Of a DNA stretch of 64,000 bases, positions 49,735-60,700 are shown one piece after another. The position numbers and the translations under genes are program-made. The stretch spans positions 1,904,501-1,968,500 of the forward strand of contig OU744454.1 in assembly GCA_916610825.1 (NCBI GenBank), in the 5' to 3' direction. Source of the stretch: Haliclystus octoradiatus. Taxonomy: Eukaryota; Cnidaria; Staurozoa; Stauromedusae; Haliclystidae. The notes beneath the pieces are model-generated. The model was not told the DNA's origin. It worked only from the letters and a program-made list of their open reading frames with translations, and ran no database searches. Numbering within the stretch: the stretch's first letter is position 1; every line of letters starts with the position of its first letter.

Positions 49735-50275
49735 GGCAAAGCATTGTTGATGAAGCTTATTACGGCATGCAGTGAGGGTCATCTTATGTTGCTTTGATTC
49801 GGGCTTTGATTGTGTCCAGCTTGGCATTGGCTGCTACAACATCAAATATTCTGAAAATTTCAATATCTATGAGGTCTTTACATTCATCTACGGACTTGGC
49901 CCTGGACATCTCGTCAACTAGTATACCTATCTGAGCCTGATTTACACTGAAGATCTATATTTCATATTGTATGCAAATGAGACGCATCCTGGCTGTATAC
50001 GATCATGAGACACGTCTGAGATTGGCCTTTGAATTATCTCAAGAAGGGGTTTATGATCAGTTTCAACTGTGACTGTTTTTCCGTATGCTATTGAGGCTAT
50101 TGATGGAATTTGATTACTCAGAATTGAATGACAAGCATCTCCTTTTCTATCTGTGCCTATAATGTTGCTGTGTTTCGGTTAGTGTGCATGATGCGTATTC
50201 ATCTGGGTGTTGGTTTTGCAATAAAACAACTCCTACAGACCGTGCTTGGATATGTATCAAATATGATTGTTACTG
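49735..50275 (-). pseudogene. Ty3/gypsy pol remnant (RNase H region)
   Basis: The minus strand reads YGKTVTVETDHKPLLEIIQR, then PISDVSHDR, and further on MSRAKSVDE, matching the end of RNase H and the following linker of gypsy/Mag-type pol. It is broken by frameshifts, so no long frame survives. No LTRs are seen nearby. Confidence 0.8.
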
Positions 50276-50755
50276 GTGCATCATCGGTTTCATCGATGAA
50301 AAAATAGATATTGAGAATGACTAATAAAAAAACTGAATTGTTCATTATTTTCCATCAAAACAATTATGTACAATTTGAAACCTTATTGGTGCTAGAACAT
50401 TCTCTGTCAGTGACATTGGAATGACGATATACCTATGGAAATCAAAAGCTTGAAAGATATTGACAATTTTACAAACGATTAAAGGTGTATTTATTCAAAA
50501 GGACTATCCTTGATTTTACTTTGTATTCTGGACATATTAAAATATTTAAAACAATTTGCTTTCCTGTAAATCATATTTTAATTTTGTCAAAATGTGAATT
50601 GCATTTTTTAAATATATTTATTCTCCATAATACACACACCATGTAATTAAATAATTAATTAACTTTTATTTATAAATAAACTATAAATAGACAATACTAC
50701 CTGTAATGTGCATTTGAGATTTTTGAAAATGCGATATACCAATGTCATGCTATTA
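50276..50755. other. Intergenic, nothing recognised
   Basis: AT-rich spacer before the first lectin gene. Confidence 0.5.
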
Positions 50756-50951
50756 CCATGTTTAATAATTAACTCAAACTTCTGATGTCTATCGAAAAAT
50801 ACATCAAAAGTATAGCTCAGCCAATCAGAATACGGTATATTACGTAGTCATTATGTTGAATTTGAATTCTAGTATTTGTATTATCGGCCTAAAATCAGCA
50901 GCTATTTAGGCTCAGCATTCTCTTATTCAAATTCATAGATAGACAACAAAC
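50756..50951 (+). promoter_or_regulatory. Conserved upstream block of lectin gene 1
   Basis: About 200 bp alignable with the region before gene 2 (57222-57432), including CCATGTTTAATAATTAACTC and a CCAAT box (50821-50825) in CTCAGCCAATCAGAA. The conservation may reflect only the duplication, but it contains the probable promoter and the 5' UTR end. Confidence 0.55.
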
Positions 50952-51311
50952 ATGGATTTCACGTACAATGCATTTATTTCATTAAATGTTCTATTACATC
51001 TTTGGCAATTAATATACTGCCATTCATCAAATGCTACTTGTGGATTACCAATTATAAATCGTACAAACGATACTATTCGTCGGGTATTTCCAAATCGACA
51101 GATTATCTTGAGTGAATTGGTTGATAAAATATCAACTTCGTCGATCTATATCTGCCTGAGTTATTGTGAACTGAAACTCGGAAGTAATCTATGCAATGGA
51201 ATCACTTTCAATATGAATTCAGACCAAAGCAATTGTCATTTATACAAAATCAACGTTGATGTTAGTCGATTTGAAGATGGTGTTAATTCTACTTCAATTT
51301 TGGTGATTAAT
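50952..51311 (+). CDS. Lectin gene 1 exon 1: signal peptide and PAN/apple domain
   Basis: Starts MDFTYNAFISLNVLLHLWQL. 120 codons, ends LVIN before GTAAGT in phase 0. From about base 35 on it is almost identical to exon 1 of gene 2. Confidence 0.93.
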
Positions 51312-54300
51312 GTAAGTTGTATATATGTCATCATTTTATTATAATTTGAACAATGTCATTTTTATCAAAGTTTTCTTCTTGAGACATTTCACAAATACAA
51401 ATCAACTTGAGTCTCTGATATGCAAAGTTAACAAGGTTGGCTTTCTGTTAGAGACAAAAATAACATCGCATCATCTAGTAATCACTCATAAACTTCAATT
51501 CAAAGTTTGCCCTCCTTTGCTTTTCAACTTTTTTCAACTGCCGTATTCCACCAGAAAACAAGATCTCACGCCCAAATTGACATTTACATCAAGTTTAGCC
51601 ATCACCATTCATTTCAAAATGCTGGCGCGCACAAATGGAGCGATATCTACCGTCTGCAATGTAGGAAGTCCAAAGCAAGCCCACTTTCAAATGTCTTCTT
51701 GAGATTCACTCATGTTCTTAATATACTTTATACACATTAATCATCATATTATTGAGCCATTTGCTCGGCCTTTGCTACTTAATGTCTTTTTCCTGTTAAC
51801 AGCAACGCCGGGGGACTCATTGCTAGCATAGGCGTAGGGGCACATTTCCAACCAGGGGGGCAAAAATGGTTTTGCCCGAAAAAATTTTTCCGGGAAATGT
51901 TGTTATAAGAGGTAACTCACATGCAAAATTGCAGAAGATTTATCACAGGATACAAACACAGACATCACAGGCCTCCTTCGGCCCCACAAATTTCTTAATA
52001 CCGTCATTAAATATTGAAACATATTCATTTTACATTCATTTTAAGCAATTATATGATTATATAATTTTTTACTGAATTCAAAAAGCCGTTATCAGCTATT
52101 CCATTCCTCCTGCAACTTAGCGTTACGGTGTAAATAATAACGTTTATTTCTCCCTGTAGTGGATCGTTATAAAGAACGTTTTAGTCATACCTGGCTCGTC
52201 ATATAGGCCATCCTATTTTAGGTATTTACTTTTATTTCCTGAGAATGTTTAGACACCTTAAAGCAGAATATTTTGCTGCATATAGCAGTGTATTTTAGGC
52301 ACCGTAAAATACACTTTGATATGTAGCACTGGGTTATGTATTTAATTTGAAAGTGCGAGACAAGCCTATTTTATGGCAAATAGTGATCTGCTTCACTAAT
52401 CCCTATATGATCTGATGCGAAGAATTGTTGCGAGCAGAGCGAGCAAGAAATTTGGATTATTGTTTACTGATATTTTTCAGGACAACGTTACGTATAACCT
52501 GCGAAATATTGAATGACTGAATAATTTCATTTGCAAAGAGATAGGCTATAAGAAATAGCTTGATCTGCCCGAAAATTGACCTAAAAATTTCCACTTACAC
52601 ATTTGGGTCAATGTAACATTTCTCATGTCATCACGGTCTTAATCTTTTTAGACGTTAATATATAAAGCGTGTAGATAAGTTCCGGATTTTTTATATTGCA
52701 AAACGAGTGGGGGTGGAGTCTTCAAAATAATTAAGCGATATAGCAACCATAATTATTGCATAAAATTACGAATATTAGATTGGAACATGATAAGAAGATA
52801 GCTTGCCAGTAGGCTTACAATGCATAGTATACTCCTGTTCATAAAACTGTTTTTGTGAAGTGTTGAATTTTATTAATACACAATAAATTTCCTGAACACT
52901 TTCACTGTACCACAAGAGACTTGTAATTTGTTGATTTGCCCGAAAAATTGCCCGAATTTTTTTCTCAAATGCGTTTGGGGGGGCAAATGCCCCCTGCCCC
53001 CCCAGCTCCTACGCCTATGATTGCTAGTACTGTATAAAAAGCTAGATTACAAATTGTCATGTATTCTATTTTGATTTTCAGAGGTTTTTAAGATTTGGTG
53101 CTCTTCTGAAAAGTAAGTTGTGTTTCAGCATTTGTTATTTATCATGTATCTACAAATCAATTGACACACAGTTTTACTATGAGCACATGTTATGAGCTAT
53201 ATCTTTATGGCGCACGCGGGGGCGCACCAGAGGCATATATATTAAGAAGAATGCGAGAAGGCATTAGAAAATCACAGTTTGCTGAGTTGAGTGATTTTCA
53301 TCTTGGAGATTTTTCAGAAATTTCTTCAAGATTCTTGAGTATTGGAATATAGATAACTGGGGATGCATCTTTGGATGAAATCTTCTAATGCTCATTGAAA
53401 ATAGCAATAAAAGATCAGGGATTGTTCATATTTCATCATTGTTGGATGTTATTTAATTCTATCGATCCTTAGTCCTTTTCTGGAGTCTTCTTGTAACAGT
53501 AGAGCATAGTTAAGTCTATCATCTACATATTTTCATGACTTGAAATTCTAGATACCTGGGAATTACTCCCATGTGATGCCTCTACTGATACCTCCTGGAA
53601 CGTGCCATTTTCTGGTTCCACTATCAAGCTAAGAAAAATACTTGTTCATGGTTCAGAAATTTCAGATTTTGGAACTTTCTGGGTCTCTTTTCTAGAGGAT
53701 TTTGAAAATCAATTGTTGAACTTAAAAACTTTGAAAATAAGTTATGAAATTAAATCATATTTTTAAATCTTTTGAAGTTTTTGAGTAGCTTGCACAGGAT
53801 TTCGGAAACCTTTCAAGTTGGGTACTTTACTCCACCCAAAGAGGTACACCCCGACAATCCAGAGCATAAGCTAGCCCTCCTGGGTGCTTGATCAGATATA
53901 CCATTGAATTTAGAACAAGTTAAAGTAAAATTTATCTACATAGGTTTTATAAAATTTGTAAAACGCTTTAATATTTGAAGATCCTCGTATATCAAAATTA
54001 TGGAATTTTGAAAGAATATAGAGCAACCCAGATTGATTCAATGGATCCACAAGGATGTACGGATTTTTAAGAATTATTTAATAACGCAAAAGAAACGTAC
54101 GTGCAATCATGTTTTCCATCAACTTGAAGTACAGATTGCTTCCAATTTTCAACTGGGAGTGCCAATTGTGAAAAATTAAAGTGCTGGCTCTAAAATTTAC
54201 AACGTATGGCATAGATGTTGTGCTGTCTATCATGTATACTGCATGATCTGATTCATGAAGTTGAGAATATAAAACGTAAACATAGATTTTTATATGAAAC

Positions 54301-55883
54301 GGAACAATTAATACCTCCACAAAATCAAACAGACAGATAGAGGATCATCTCGAGATGATTTCAAGCACAAAGAAATGTTTTTGTTTACAGACTACAGATA
54401 CACGTAATTTAGCGCTATTAAAAAATTTGATGGCTATCCTAATTTATAGATGATCATTACAGCTGATACAATGCTCTGTGAATACAGATTGGATGATATG
54501 ATTATGGTTTTTATTACATTTGTATAGACATCTGTGTTTAATTTTTTACATGATCTTCGTATTGTAGTGATTCAGCTGACGGGAAAATTATGTGAACAAA
54601 GTAGTACATTACATGAGGATGATACCCATGTCTGCATAAAAGCTATAGATGGAAGCCTTGATCAAAGCCTTGAGGGAAAGAGCATGACTCATACATTACC
54701 GCATCGAAGTCAGCAATGGTGGCGAGTTGATATTGGTGAAAGTGTTACAGTGGCTGCTTTTACAATCTATGGTAGGGCGGATTGCTGTGCAGAAAGATTG
54801 AATGATTTTGACATACGGGTTCAATTGGAGGAGGATATCCTTGCATTAGGAAGCAATGCCAATGAGATGTAAGTAAATCATTAGTTTGTTAAAGCTGATA
54901 TGTTGCATTATTGCCTGGTTGCTCAGTTCTGGCTGTGTAAATAAAAGCGTCAAAATCTTCTTCCATATTCTGAGATAGACGTAACTCCCTTAGCTGAGCG
55001 CTTTTATAGAACGGTTCCATCACATGGTGCCACAAATTCGCCAGAGAGCTATTGACATTATTTTATCAGAAATTTAATGTGAATCTCATTTATTAATTTT
55101 ATTTATTTATAACGTATTTGTTATAATTTCCTGACATATCCTTCACCAATATTTTTATTAGTTTGTGTTCTATATAGGTTTCTTCTACGTATATATCGTA
55201 TTTCTGGAAAATAGGAAAAAATATGTCTGCTTCGCAGGATTGATTTTGTAAAACATGTCTGCTTCAAAGTTATCAATGCATTGAATTTAGCCTGCACGGA
55301 CACTTTGAAGGTCAGATAAGTATTGGAAATAGTGTAGAATTATTCACCATGAAATTGCACCGGAACTAATTCCAGACCCTTTTCATATATATCTGAGTTT
55401 TAATGATATACGAGCCTGGAACTAGTTCTGGTGCAATTGCATATTTTAAAATATGTTTTGACTCTAATATCATGGTGAATAATTTTAGATTATTTCCAAT
55501 AATTATTTGATAGTATAGAAGTGTCCGTTATGATTGTTTGATTTTTTCAATGGGACTATACTACTACACAGATTGTAGATCTGCTTAGTCACTCATCCAA
55601 AACGTCTCTTAATATACAAACACAACAAATTGATTTGCAAAATAAGAGTAGACTAAATAGTAGAAACAAATTCAAAGTATAAAGTTTAATGAAATGTATA
55701 AAATGCATGACATGTTTTATTGTTTGTAGATGTTTGCAAGGAGTTCCATTTGATAATCGTTTGGTATTTCATCTGCATTGCAAGGCACCAATCATTGGTC
55801 GTCATATAGTAATTCAATTACGTACCCCAATTCTTCCATTGTCACTATGTGAAGTCCAGGCGTACACTCTTGCTAGTAATTGA
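50952..55883 (+). CDS. Secreted PAN/apple plus F-type lectin protein, gene 1
   Basis: Predicted 281 residues from four exons: 50952-51311, 53082-53112 (31 nt), 54568-54868, 55730-55883. All GT-AG, and phases close (0, 1, 0 after two bases carried). Signal peptide (residues 1 to about 23), then a PAN/apple-like domain (ICLSYCELKLGS, NLCNGITFNM, SNCHLYKI), then one fucolectin (F5/8C-type, FTP) domain with QQWWRVDIG, YGRADCCAER and LCEVQAY. The RxDxxxxR triad and the histidine upstream make up the fucose-binding signature of F-type lectins, here with one extra residue in the His-to-Arg spacing. A cysteine found in gene 2 (SCTHT) is methionine here (SMTHT), leaving the C-terminal cysteine without its usual partner. 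Probably an innate-recognition lectin; specificity unknown. Confidence 0.88.
51540..51740 (+). pseudogene. LINE C-terminal fragment in lectin gene 1 intron 1
   Basis: DIYIKFSHHHSFQNAGAHKW resembles the end of LINE ORF2, as at 23.8 kb. The paralogous intron of gene 2 keeps a short related piece, IWNGLPSS (57815-57840). Confidence 0.55.
51827..53019. mobile_element. hAT-like element (1,193 bp) with empty site in paralogue
   Basis: Ends CATAGGCGTAGGGG and TCCTACGCCTATG. Perfect 8-bp duplications ATTGCTAG (51819-51826, 53020-53027). The paralogous intron of gene 2 has a single uninterrupted ATTGCTAG (58125-58132) in matching flanks, so the insertion post-dates the gene duplication. No open transposase frame. 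Confidence 0.92.
53082..53112 (+). CDS. Lectin gene 1 exon 2: 31-nt microexon
   Basis: Lies between TTTTCAG and GTAAGTTG and encodes RFLRFGALLK plus one base. It is required for phase: exon 1 ends in phase 0 and exon 3 needs one carried base, and a direct 1-3 join meets an immediate TGA. The same microexon is present in gene 2 with matching sites. Confidence 0.88.
53558..53884. repeat. Dispersed repeat, TACCCCC-ended family, copy in lectin gene 1 intron 2
   Basis: Starts GGGAATTACTCCC, with internal AAGAAAAATACTTGTTCATG and GGTACTTTACTCC units, and ends CCCTCCTGGG. Diverged from the 2.8-kb and 29.7-kb copies. Confidence 0.55.
54568..54868 (+). CDS. Lectin gene 1 exon 3: F-type lectin domain, main part
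   Basis: The acceptor is ATTGTAG. The exon reads MIQLTGKLCEQSSTLHE onward to GSNANE plus two bases, then GTAAGT. It contains the WWRVDI strand and RADCCAER. Confidence 0.93.
55337..55492. repeat. Inverted repeat in lectin gene 1 intron 3
   Basis: ATTATTCACCATGA, then AATTGCACCGGAACTA, mirrored as TAGTTCTGGTGCAATT and TCATGGTGAATAAT. It falls in a stretch of about 520 bp absent from the same intron of gene 2, so it is probably an inserted MITE. Confidence 0.65.
55730..55883 (+). CDS. Lectin gene 1 exon 4: F-type lectin domain, end
   Basis: Begins ICLQGVPFDNRLVFHLHC and ends LSLCEVQAYTLASN and TGA. GRHIVIQL plus LCEVQAY is the canonical C-terminal strand pair. An ATTAAA lies at 55900. Confidence 0.93.
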
Positions 55884-56186
55884 AGTCTTTTGTTGGATCA
55901 TTAAACGTCAGATATTTTCCGATAATATGAAGTTGCACACAATATGTAGCCTGTGGATAGTCATCTCAAAGACACCCTACAATTATTTTAAAGCGCGATC
56001 AAATATATTCTCAATTGGTCATCTCAGAAGGCTCTCGCTCATTTACCTGATACTTAATTGATGCAACTGGAAAGTCTTTTTTCTTGAATCTTGATAACAG
56101 AAACCCCTTACTAACTTATAACATGAATATTACCAACCGGCTATCAATACCTTGGAATATTTATTTGTCAAGATGTTAAATGCCAC

Positions 56187-56351
56187 GCATTAAAAAATGT
56201 TCTAGGTCATTCCAGAGTATTGATTTTAATAAATAATCTGATCAGTATGCTTTTCTAGACATTATTTTGCAATAAGAAGAAAACTCCACGATATGTAAGA
56301 TTATTTATTAAATTCAGTACTCTGGAATGACCTACAACATCTAATGCGTTC
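56187..56351. repeat. Inverted repeat between the lectin genes
   Basis: Arms GTTCTAGGTCATTCCAGAGT and its near complement at about 56320-56340 around a 60-bp loop. Likely a small MITE. Confidence 0.65.
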
Positions 56352-57221
56352 TTTTATTTTATATGATACGACAAACCCTGGAATACACATCAGAGACATT
56401 TTCTCCATACATAAAAAACACTTTTTTTTAGATAGAACAAGCTCAGCGCTGCACAAAAAAGATTTTTCCTCCATTGTTTCCAAATGAAGATAATCTTATT
56501 CTGATCGTCTTACTATTTTGAATATACAATCGCTAGACGGACGCCGTGCAATTTTAGATTTATATGCATACTGTAAAACATTTTTAATGGACACATGAAT
56601 TCACATGGTGATACGTATACAGAGCTTAGTGTGCAATCATCAAGCAAGGCAAGAGGCAACAGCTCTAAACCTTACTTATACCATCAGCTAAAGAAATGTC
56701 CGCTATAATGTCTTTTTCCATCGAACAATAAAAAAATGGAACTTACTTCCTGTAGATTACCATGACTGTAGACATTATATTAATGATTTCAAAAACAAAC
56801 ATTTTCATAATTTAGATTCGATAAAATCTTGTAAACATATATCAACCGTATAGTATCCATGTATAGTAGTGCCCTCAGCTAAATGTGTATTCTTTTTGAA
56901 AATCTTTTATTGCGAAACGACATAATATATTGATTTGAAATTCTCATGTATAATTTAGATATTCACAAAATATTTATATAGCTGCAAAATGTCGTATATA
57001 ATAGAACGGCAAGAACAAAATATTCAAAAATTGTGTTGTTCTCTAAATGATTTTTGAAGGACTGATCAGGAACCTGTGACATCCTTAAACATTATTACTG
57101 CGTTATACATCTATATACATGTCTTACTAGCATTATTAGACAACGAAGGCGAGTTGTCCTAATGTTGATGTTAAACAGTAGATAGCTAAACAATAAATAA
57201 AACAGATTTCTTTTCACTGAT

Positions 57222-57432
57222 GCCATGTTTAATAATTAACTCAAATCTCTCGCACTGCTGATGTCTATCAAAAAATTCACAAAAATATAGCTCAGCCAAT
57301 CAGAATGCAGTATATTGCGTAGTTCATTTTGTTGAATCCTAGTATTATATATGCGATCGTCCTATAAAACCAACAGCTGTTCCATAGGCTCAACATTCTC
57401 TTATTCAAACTAAAAGATATAAGACAACAAAC
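57222..57432 (+). promoter_or_regulatory. Conserved upstream block of lectin gene 2
   Basis: Aligns with the block before gene 1, with CCAAT at 57296-57300 and a TATAAAA-like stretch at 57361-57369 (CCTATAAAACC) that is changed to CCTAAAATC in gene 1. Confidence 0.55.
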
Positions 57433-57792
57433 ATGGATTTCACGTACAATATAATTATATCATTAAATGTTCTATTACATCTTTGGCAATTAATATACTG
57501 CCATTCATCAAATGCTACTTGTGGATTACCAATTATAAATCGTACAAACGATACTATTCGTCGGGTATTTCCAAATCGACAGATTATCTTGAGTGAATTG
57601 GTTGATAAAATATCAACTTCGTCGATCTATATCTGCCTGAGTTATTGTGAACTGAAACTAGGAAGTAATCTATGCAATGGAATCACTTTCAATATGAATT
57701 CAGACCAAAGCAATTGTCATTTATACAAAATCAACGTTGATGTTAGTCGATTTGAAGATGGTGTTAATTCTACTTCAATTTTGGTGATTAAT
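57433..57792 (+). CDS. Lectin gene 2 exon 1: signal peptide and PAN/apple domain
   Basis: Starts MDFTYNIIISLNVLLHLWQL. Only the first dozen codons and one later synonymous base differ visibly from gene 1. Confidence 0.93.
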
Positions 57793-60700
57793 GTAAGTTG
57801 TATATATTATGTAATTATTTGGAACGGTCTGCCATCCTCTATATGATTATGAAAGCGATGGTTGACCATTTATATGAAGAAAAATGTAAATCATATCTAT
57901 ATCTATATAAATAATAATTAGATCAATGTTTTATATTTATGTTCTTCAAATTGAATGAATTACTCTGTATATGTACTACAATGGTATGATCCCTTTATAA
58001 AAAAAGCCTGGAATGACTTATTACGTTTCCTCAATAAATTGATGATGATCGATAATGTTGATGATTAGTAATTTTAACAATATCCTTTTTATCAAAGCCT
58101 CCAAAAAAGCGACGCTTGGGACTCATTGCTAGTACTGTATAAAAAGCTAGATTGCAAATTGTCATGTATTCTATTTTTGTTTTGTTCAGGGACTTTTGAG
58201 ATTTGGTGCTCTGCTGAAAAGTAAGTTGCGTTTCAGCATTTGTTATTTATCATATACAAATCAATTGATAAACAGTTTACTACTGTATGAGCATGCTATG
58301 AGCTATGAATCTATAACGAGAGAGGCACATACATGAAGTATATTAATTGAAAGAGAAAGTGAGAAGGCATCAGAAAATCACAGTTTGCCTCGGTGAGTGC
58401 TTTTCATTTCCGATATTTTTTCTGAAGTGAGTTGAGTTTCTGATTGGTTTAGAGTTTGACGCAAGATCACCATTGATCGACGCAGAACAAAACTAGGTTC
58501 GAAAACGCAATTGATCTTAGAATTTGAACTTGATATCAGACTTTCCGATTTGATCAGGAATATTCAACAAATTTTACTTAAAATTCTTGCAAGTTTTCAT
58601 ACAAAGCAATTGGCACACAGTTTAATATGAGCTCTATCACTTTCACAGTTTCATTTTAAATTTAAATCTTATCAATATTGGTGTTTTTTCGACATCATGG
58701 CGGTTGCCAAATGGCCAAATGTACTTCTATTTTCGCCAGCATCAACGCTACTTTGAGAGTTGTTGGTGACTATAATCTGCAATCGAGCTCGTCAATCCTA
58801 ATCTGAGCTACACCATTTTAGACCAACGAGAAGAAGGCTTATATCTCCCAATGTTGAATTATAAAGCCCATCTCGCCAACATCGATAAAACTGCGTCAAA
58901 AACAATAGAGTATTCACGATACTGGCGAAATTCTTGAGTATTTCAATATGATAGAATATAAAAATTCAACCCAGGCAAACTGTGCGCCAAATCGCTTACT
59001 ACAATAATAATGATTTCATCTTCCATCGTAACAATGGAAAATCTCCACTGAGTCCATTTCCCGGTGGTAACTTCCATACTTTGGGTATACAGGGACGTTC
59101 AAATATTAAGGCAGGGTACCTTTTTCAACATCCATAAAAAACTTTTGGGGTATGCTTAGTCATAATTTTTTTTGAGGTATCCCTTTGACACCTTAACAAG
59201 CTTTTCATGATGCAAAACAAATTTTGCCTATGAAATGTTTTTTTTTTCATCTTTTTTTTGATTGAATCTGCCATTCATAAAATTATATTTGGGGTATCTT
59301 GTTCATTTTTATGTTCATTATGCCAATGTTCCATTTGAACAACCCCATCGAAGCGCAGTGGAAGTTACCCCCCCTCCCGGGAATAATATGCCTATCCCAT
59401 TACATTCCACCCAAAGCACGTTGGCCAATTCAACACAGTTTCATATGATATACAGTTTCACAGTTTCCTTATACGAAGATTATTTTGTCTTGAATTTATA
59501 TCACCACCAAGCACCAACTGACTATGTCTCAATTCCTTCCTTGTATTCTGCTAGCCTATGGATTTGTATGCTTATTTAGATCAAATTGATCACTAATCAA
59601 GACATTGTGACAACCATGTTCTAATGTTTTACCCAGCAAATCTCCACTACAGACTTCGAATTATTCTGCTGATTGTAAAAATACACAACATTTAGAAAAC
59701 AAATAAAACACCGACATGCGTATTTATATGATAATGAGGGAATCGGAGATTGATAACGTAGCTGCAGAGTTTAATTATATAGATTTTAGGATACTGCCAT
59801 ATAAAATCCAATTGTGTCCATATAGAAATATAGTAGCTATTATTTTCCTTGAGATTTATCAACTATAGGCTCATTGCTGTACTACTTACACTCTGCTAGT
59901 TTACATAAGTGATAGAATATCACGGTGCACTAGTAACTACACAGACAGAAGACGTTTACTTTGAAGAGGAAAAGACTAAAAGTCCACCAGAAGGTTTTAG
60001 AATCTAGAAATACGTGAAATCATTGAAGAGATATGGGATCAGAACAAGATAATATTTTAGGAGACACGCATGCGGCATTTCATGACCTGCGCCCTGGGCC
60101 TAAATTATACGCTTTGCCCAATATATATTAGTCAGATTGTTCCGCAGCCTGGATTCATCATGATGTACGGATTTTTAGGATTTGTTGGTTTGGGTGATGT
60201 GCAGAGAATTATATTTTCCATCAAATTGAAGTACAGTTTTTATCCAGTTTTTCATTTGGAGTGCCAATTTGAGAGATTATACAGTGCTCTCTAACATTTA
60301 CAAAATGTGACACTAATAAATGGAATGGCGGTTCTGTTTTCTATCGCGTATGCTGAATGATCTGATGCAGGAAGTTGATAAAATAAATGGCGTAAACATA
60401 GATTTTTATATGAAGGGTAGCGGTAAGGTAAGGTATATTATAAATACCTTTACAAAATGAAACAGACAGGGACAGAATCCTTTCGAGGGGATGTCATGCA
60501 CAAAGAACGGTGACTTTCGGATGTTTTTGTTTACAGAATACAGATACACGGAATGTAGCCTATTATTAAATTAGTTGGCTACCCTAATTTAGATGAGTGA
60601 TCTTTACAGCTGATAGAATGCTTTATGAACACAGATTGGATGATAGGACTAATTTTTATTTATTTTTCTGGCATTAATTGTGTTTAATCTTTTACATGAT

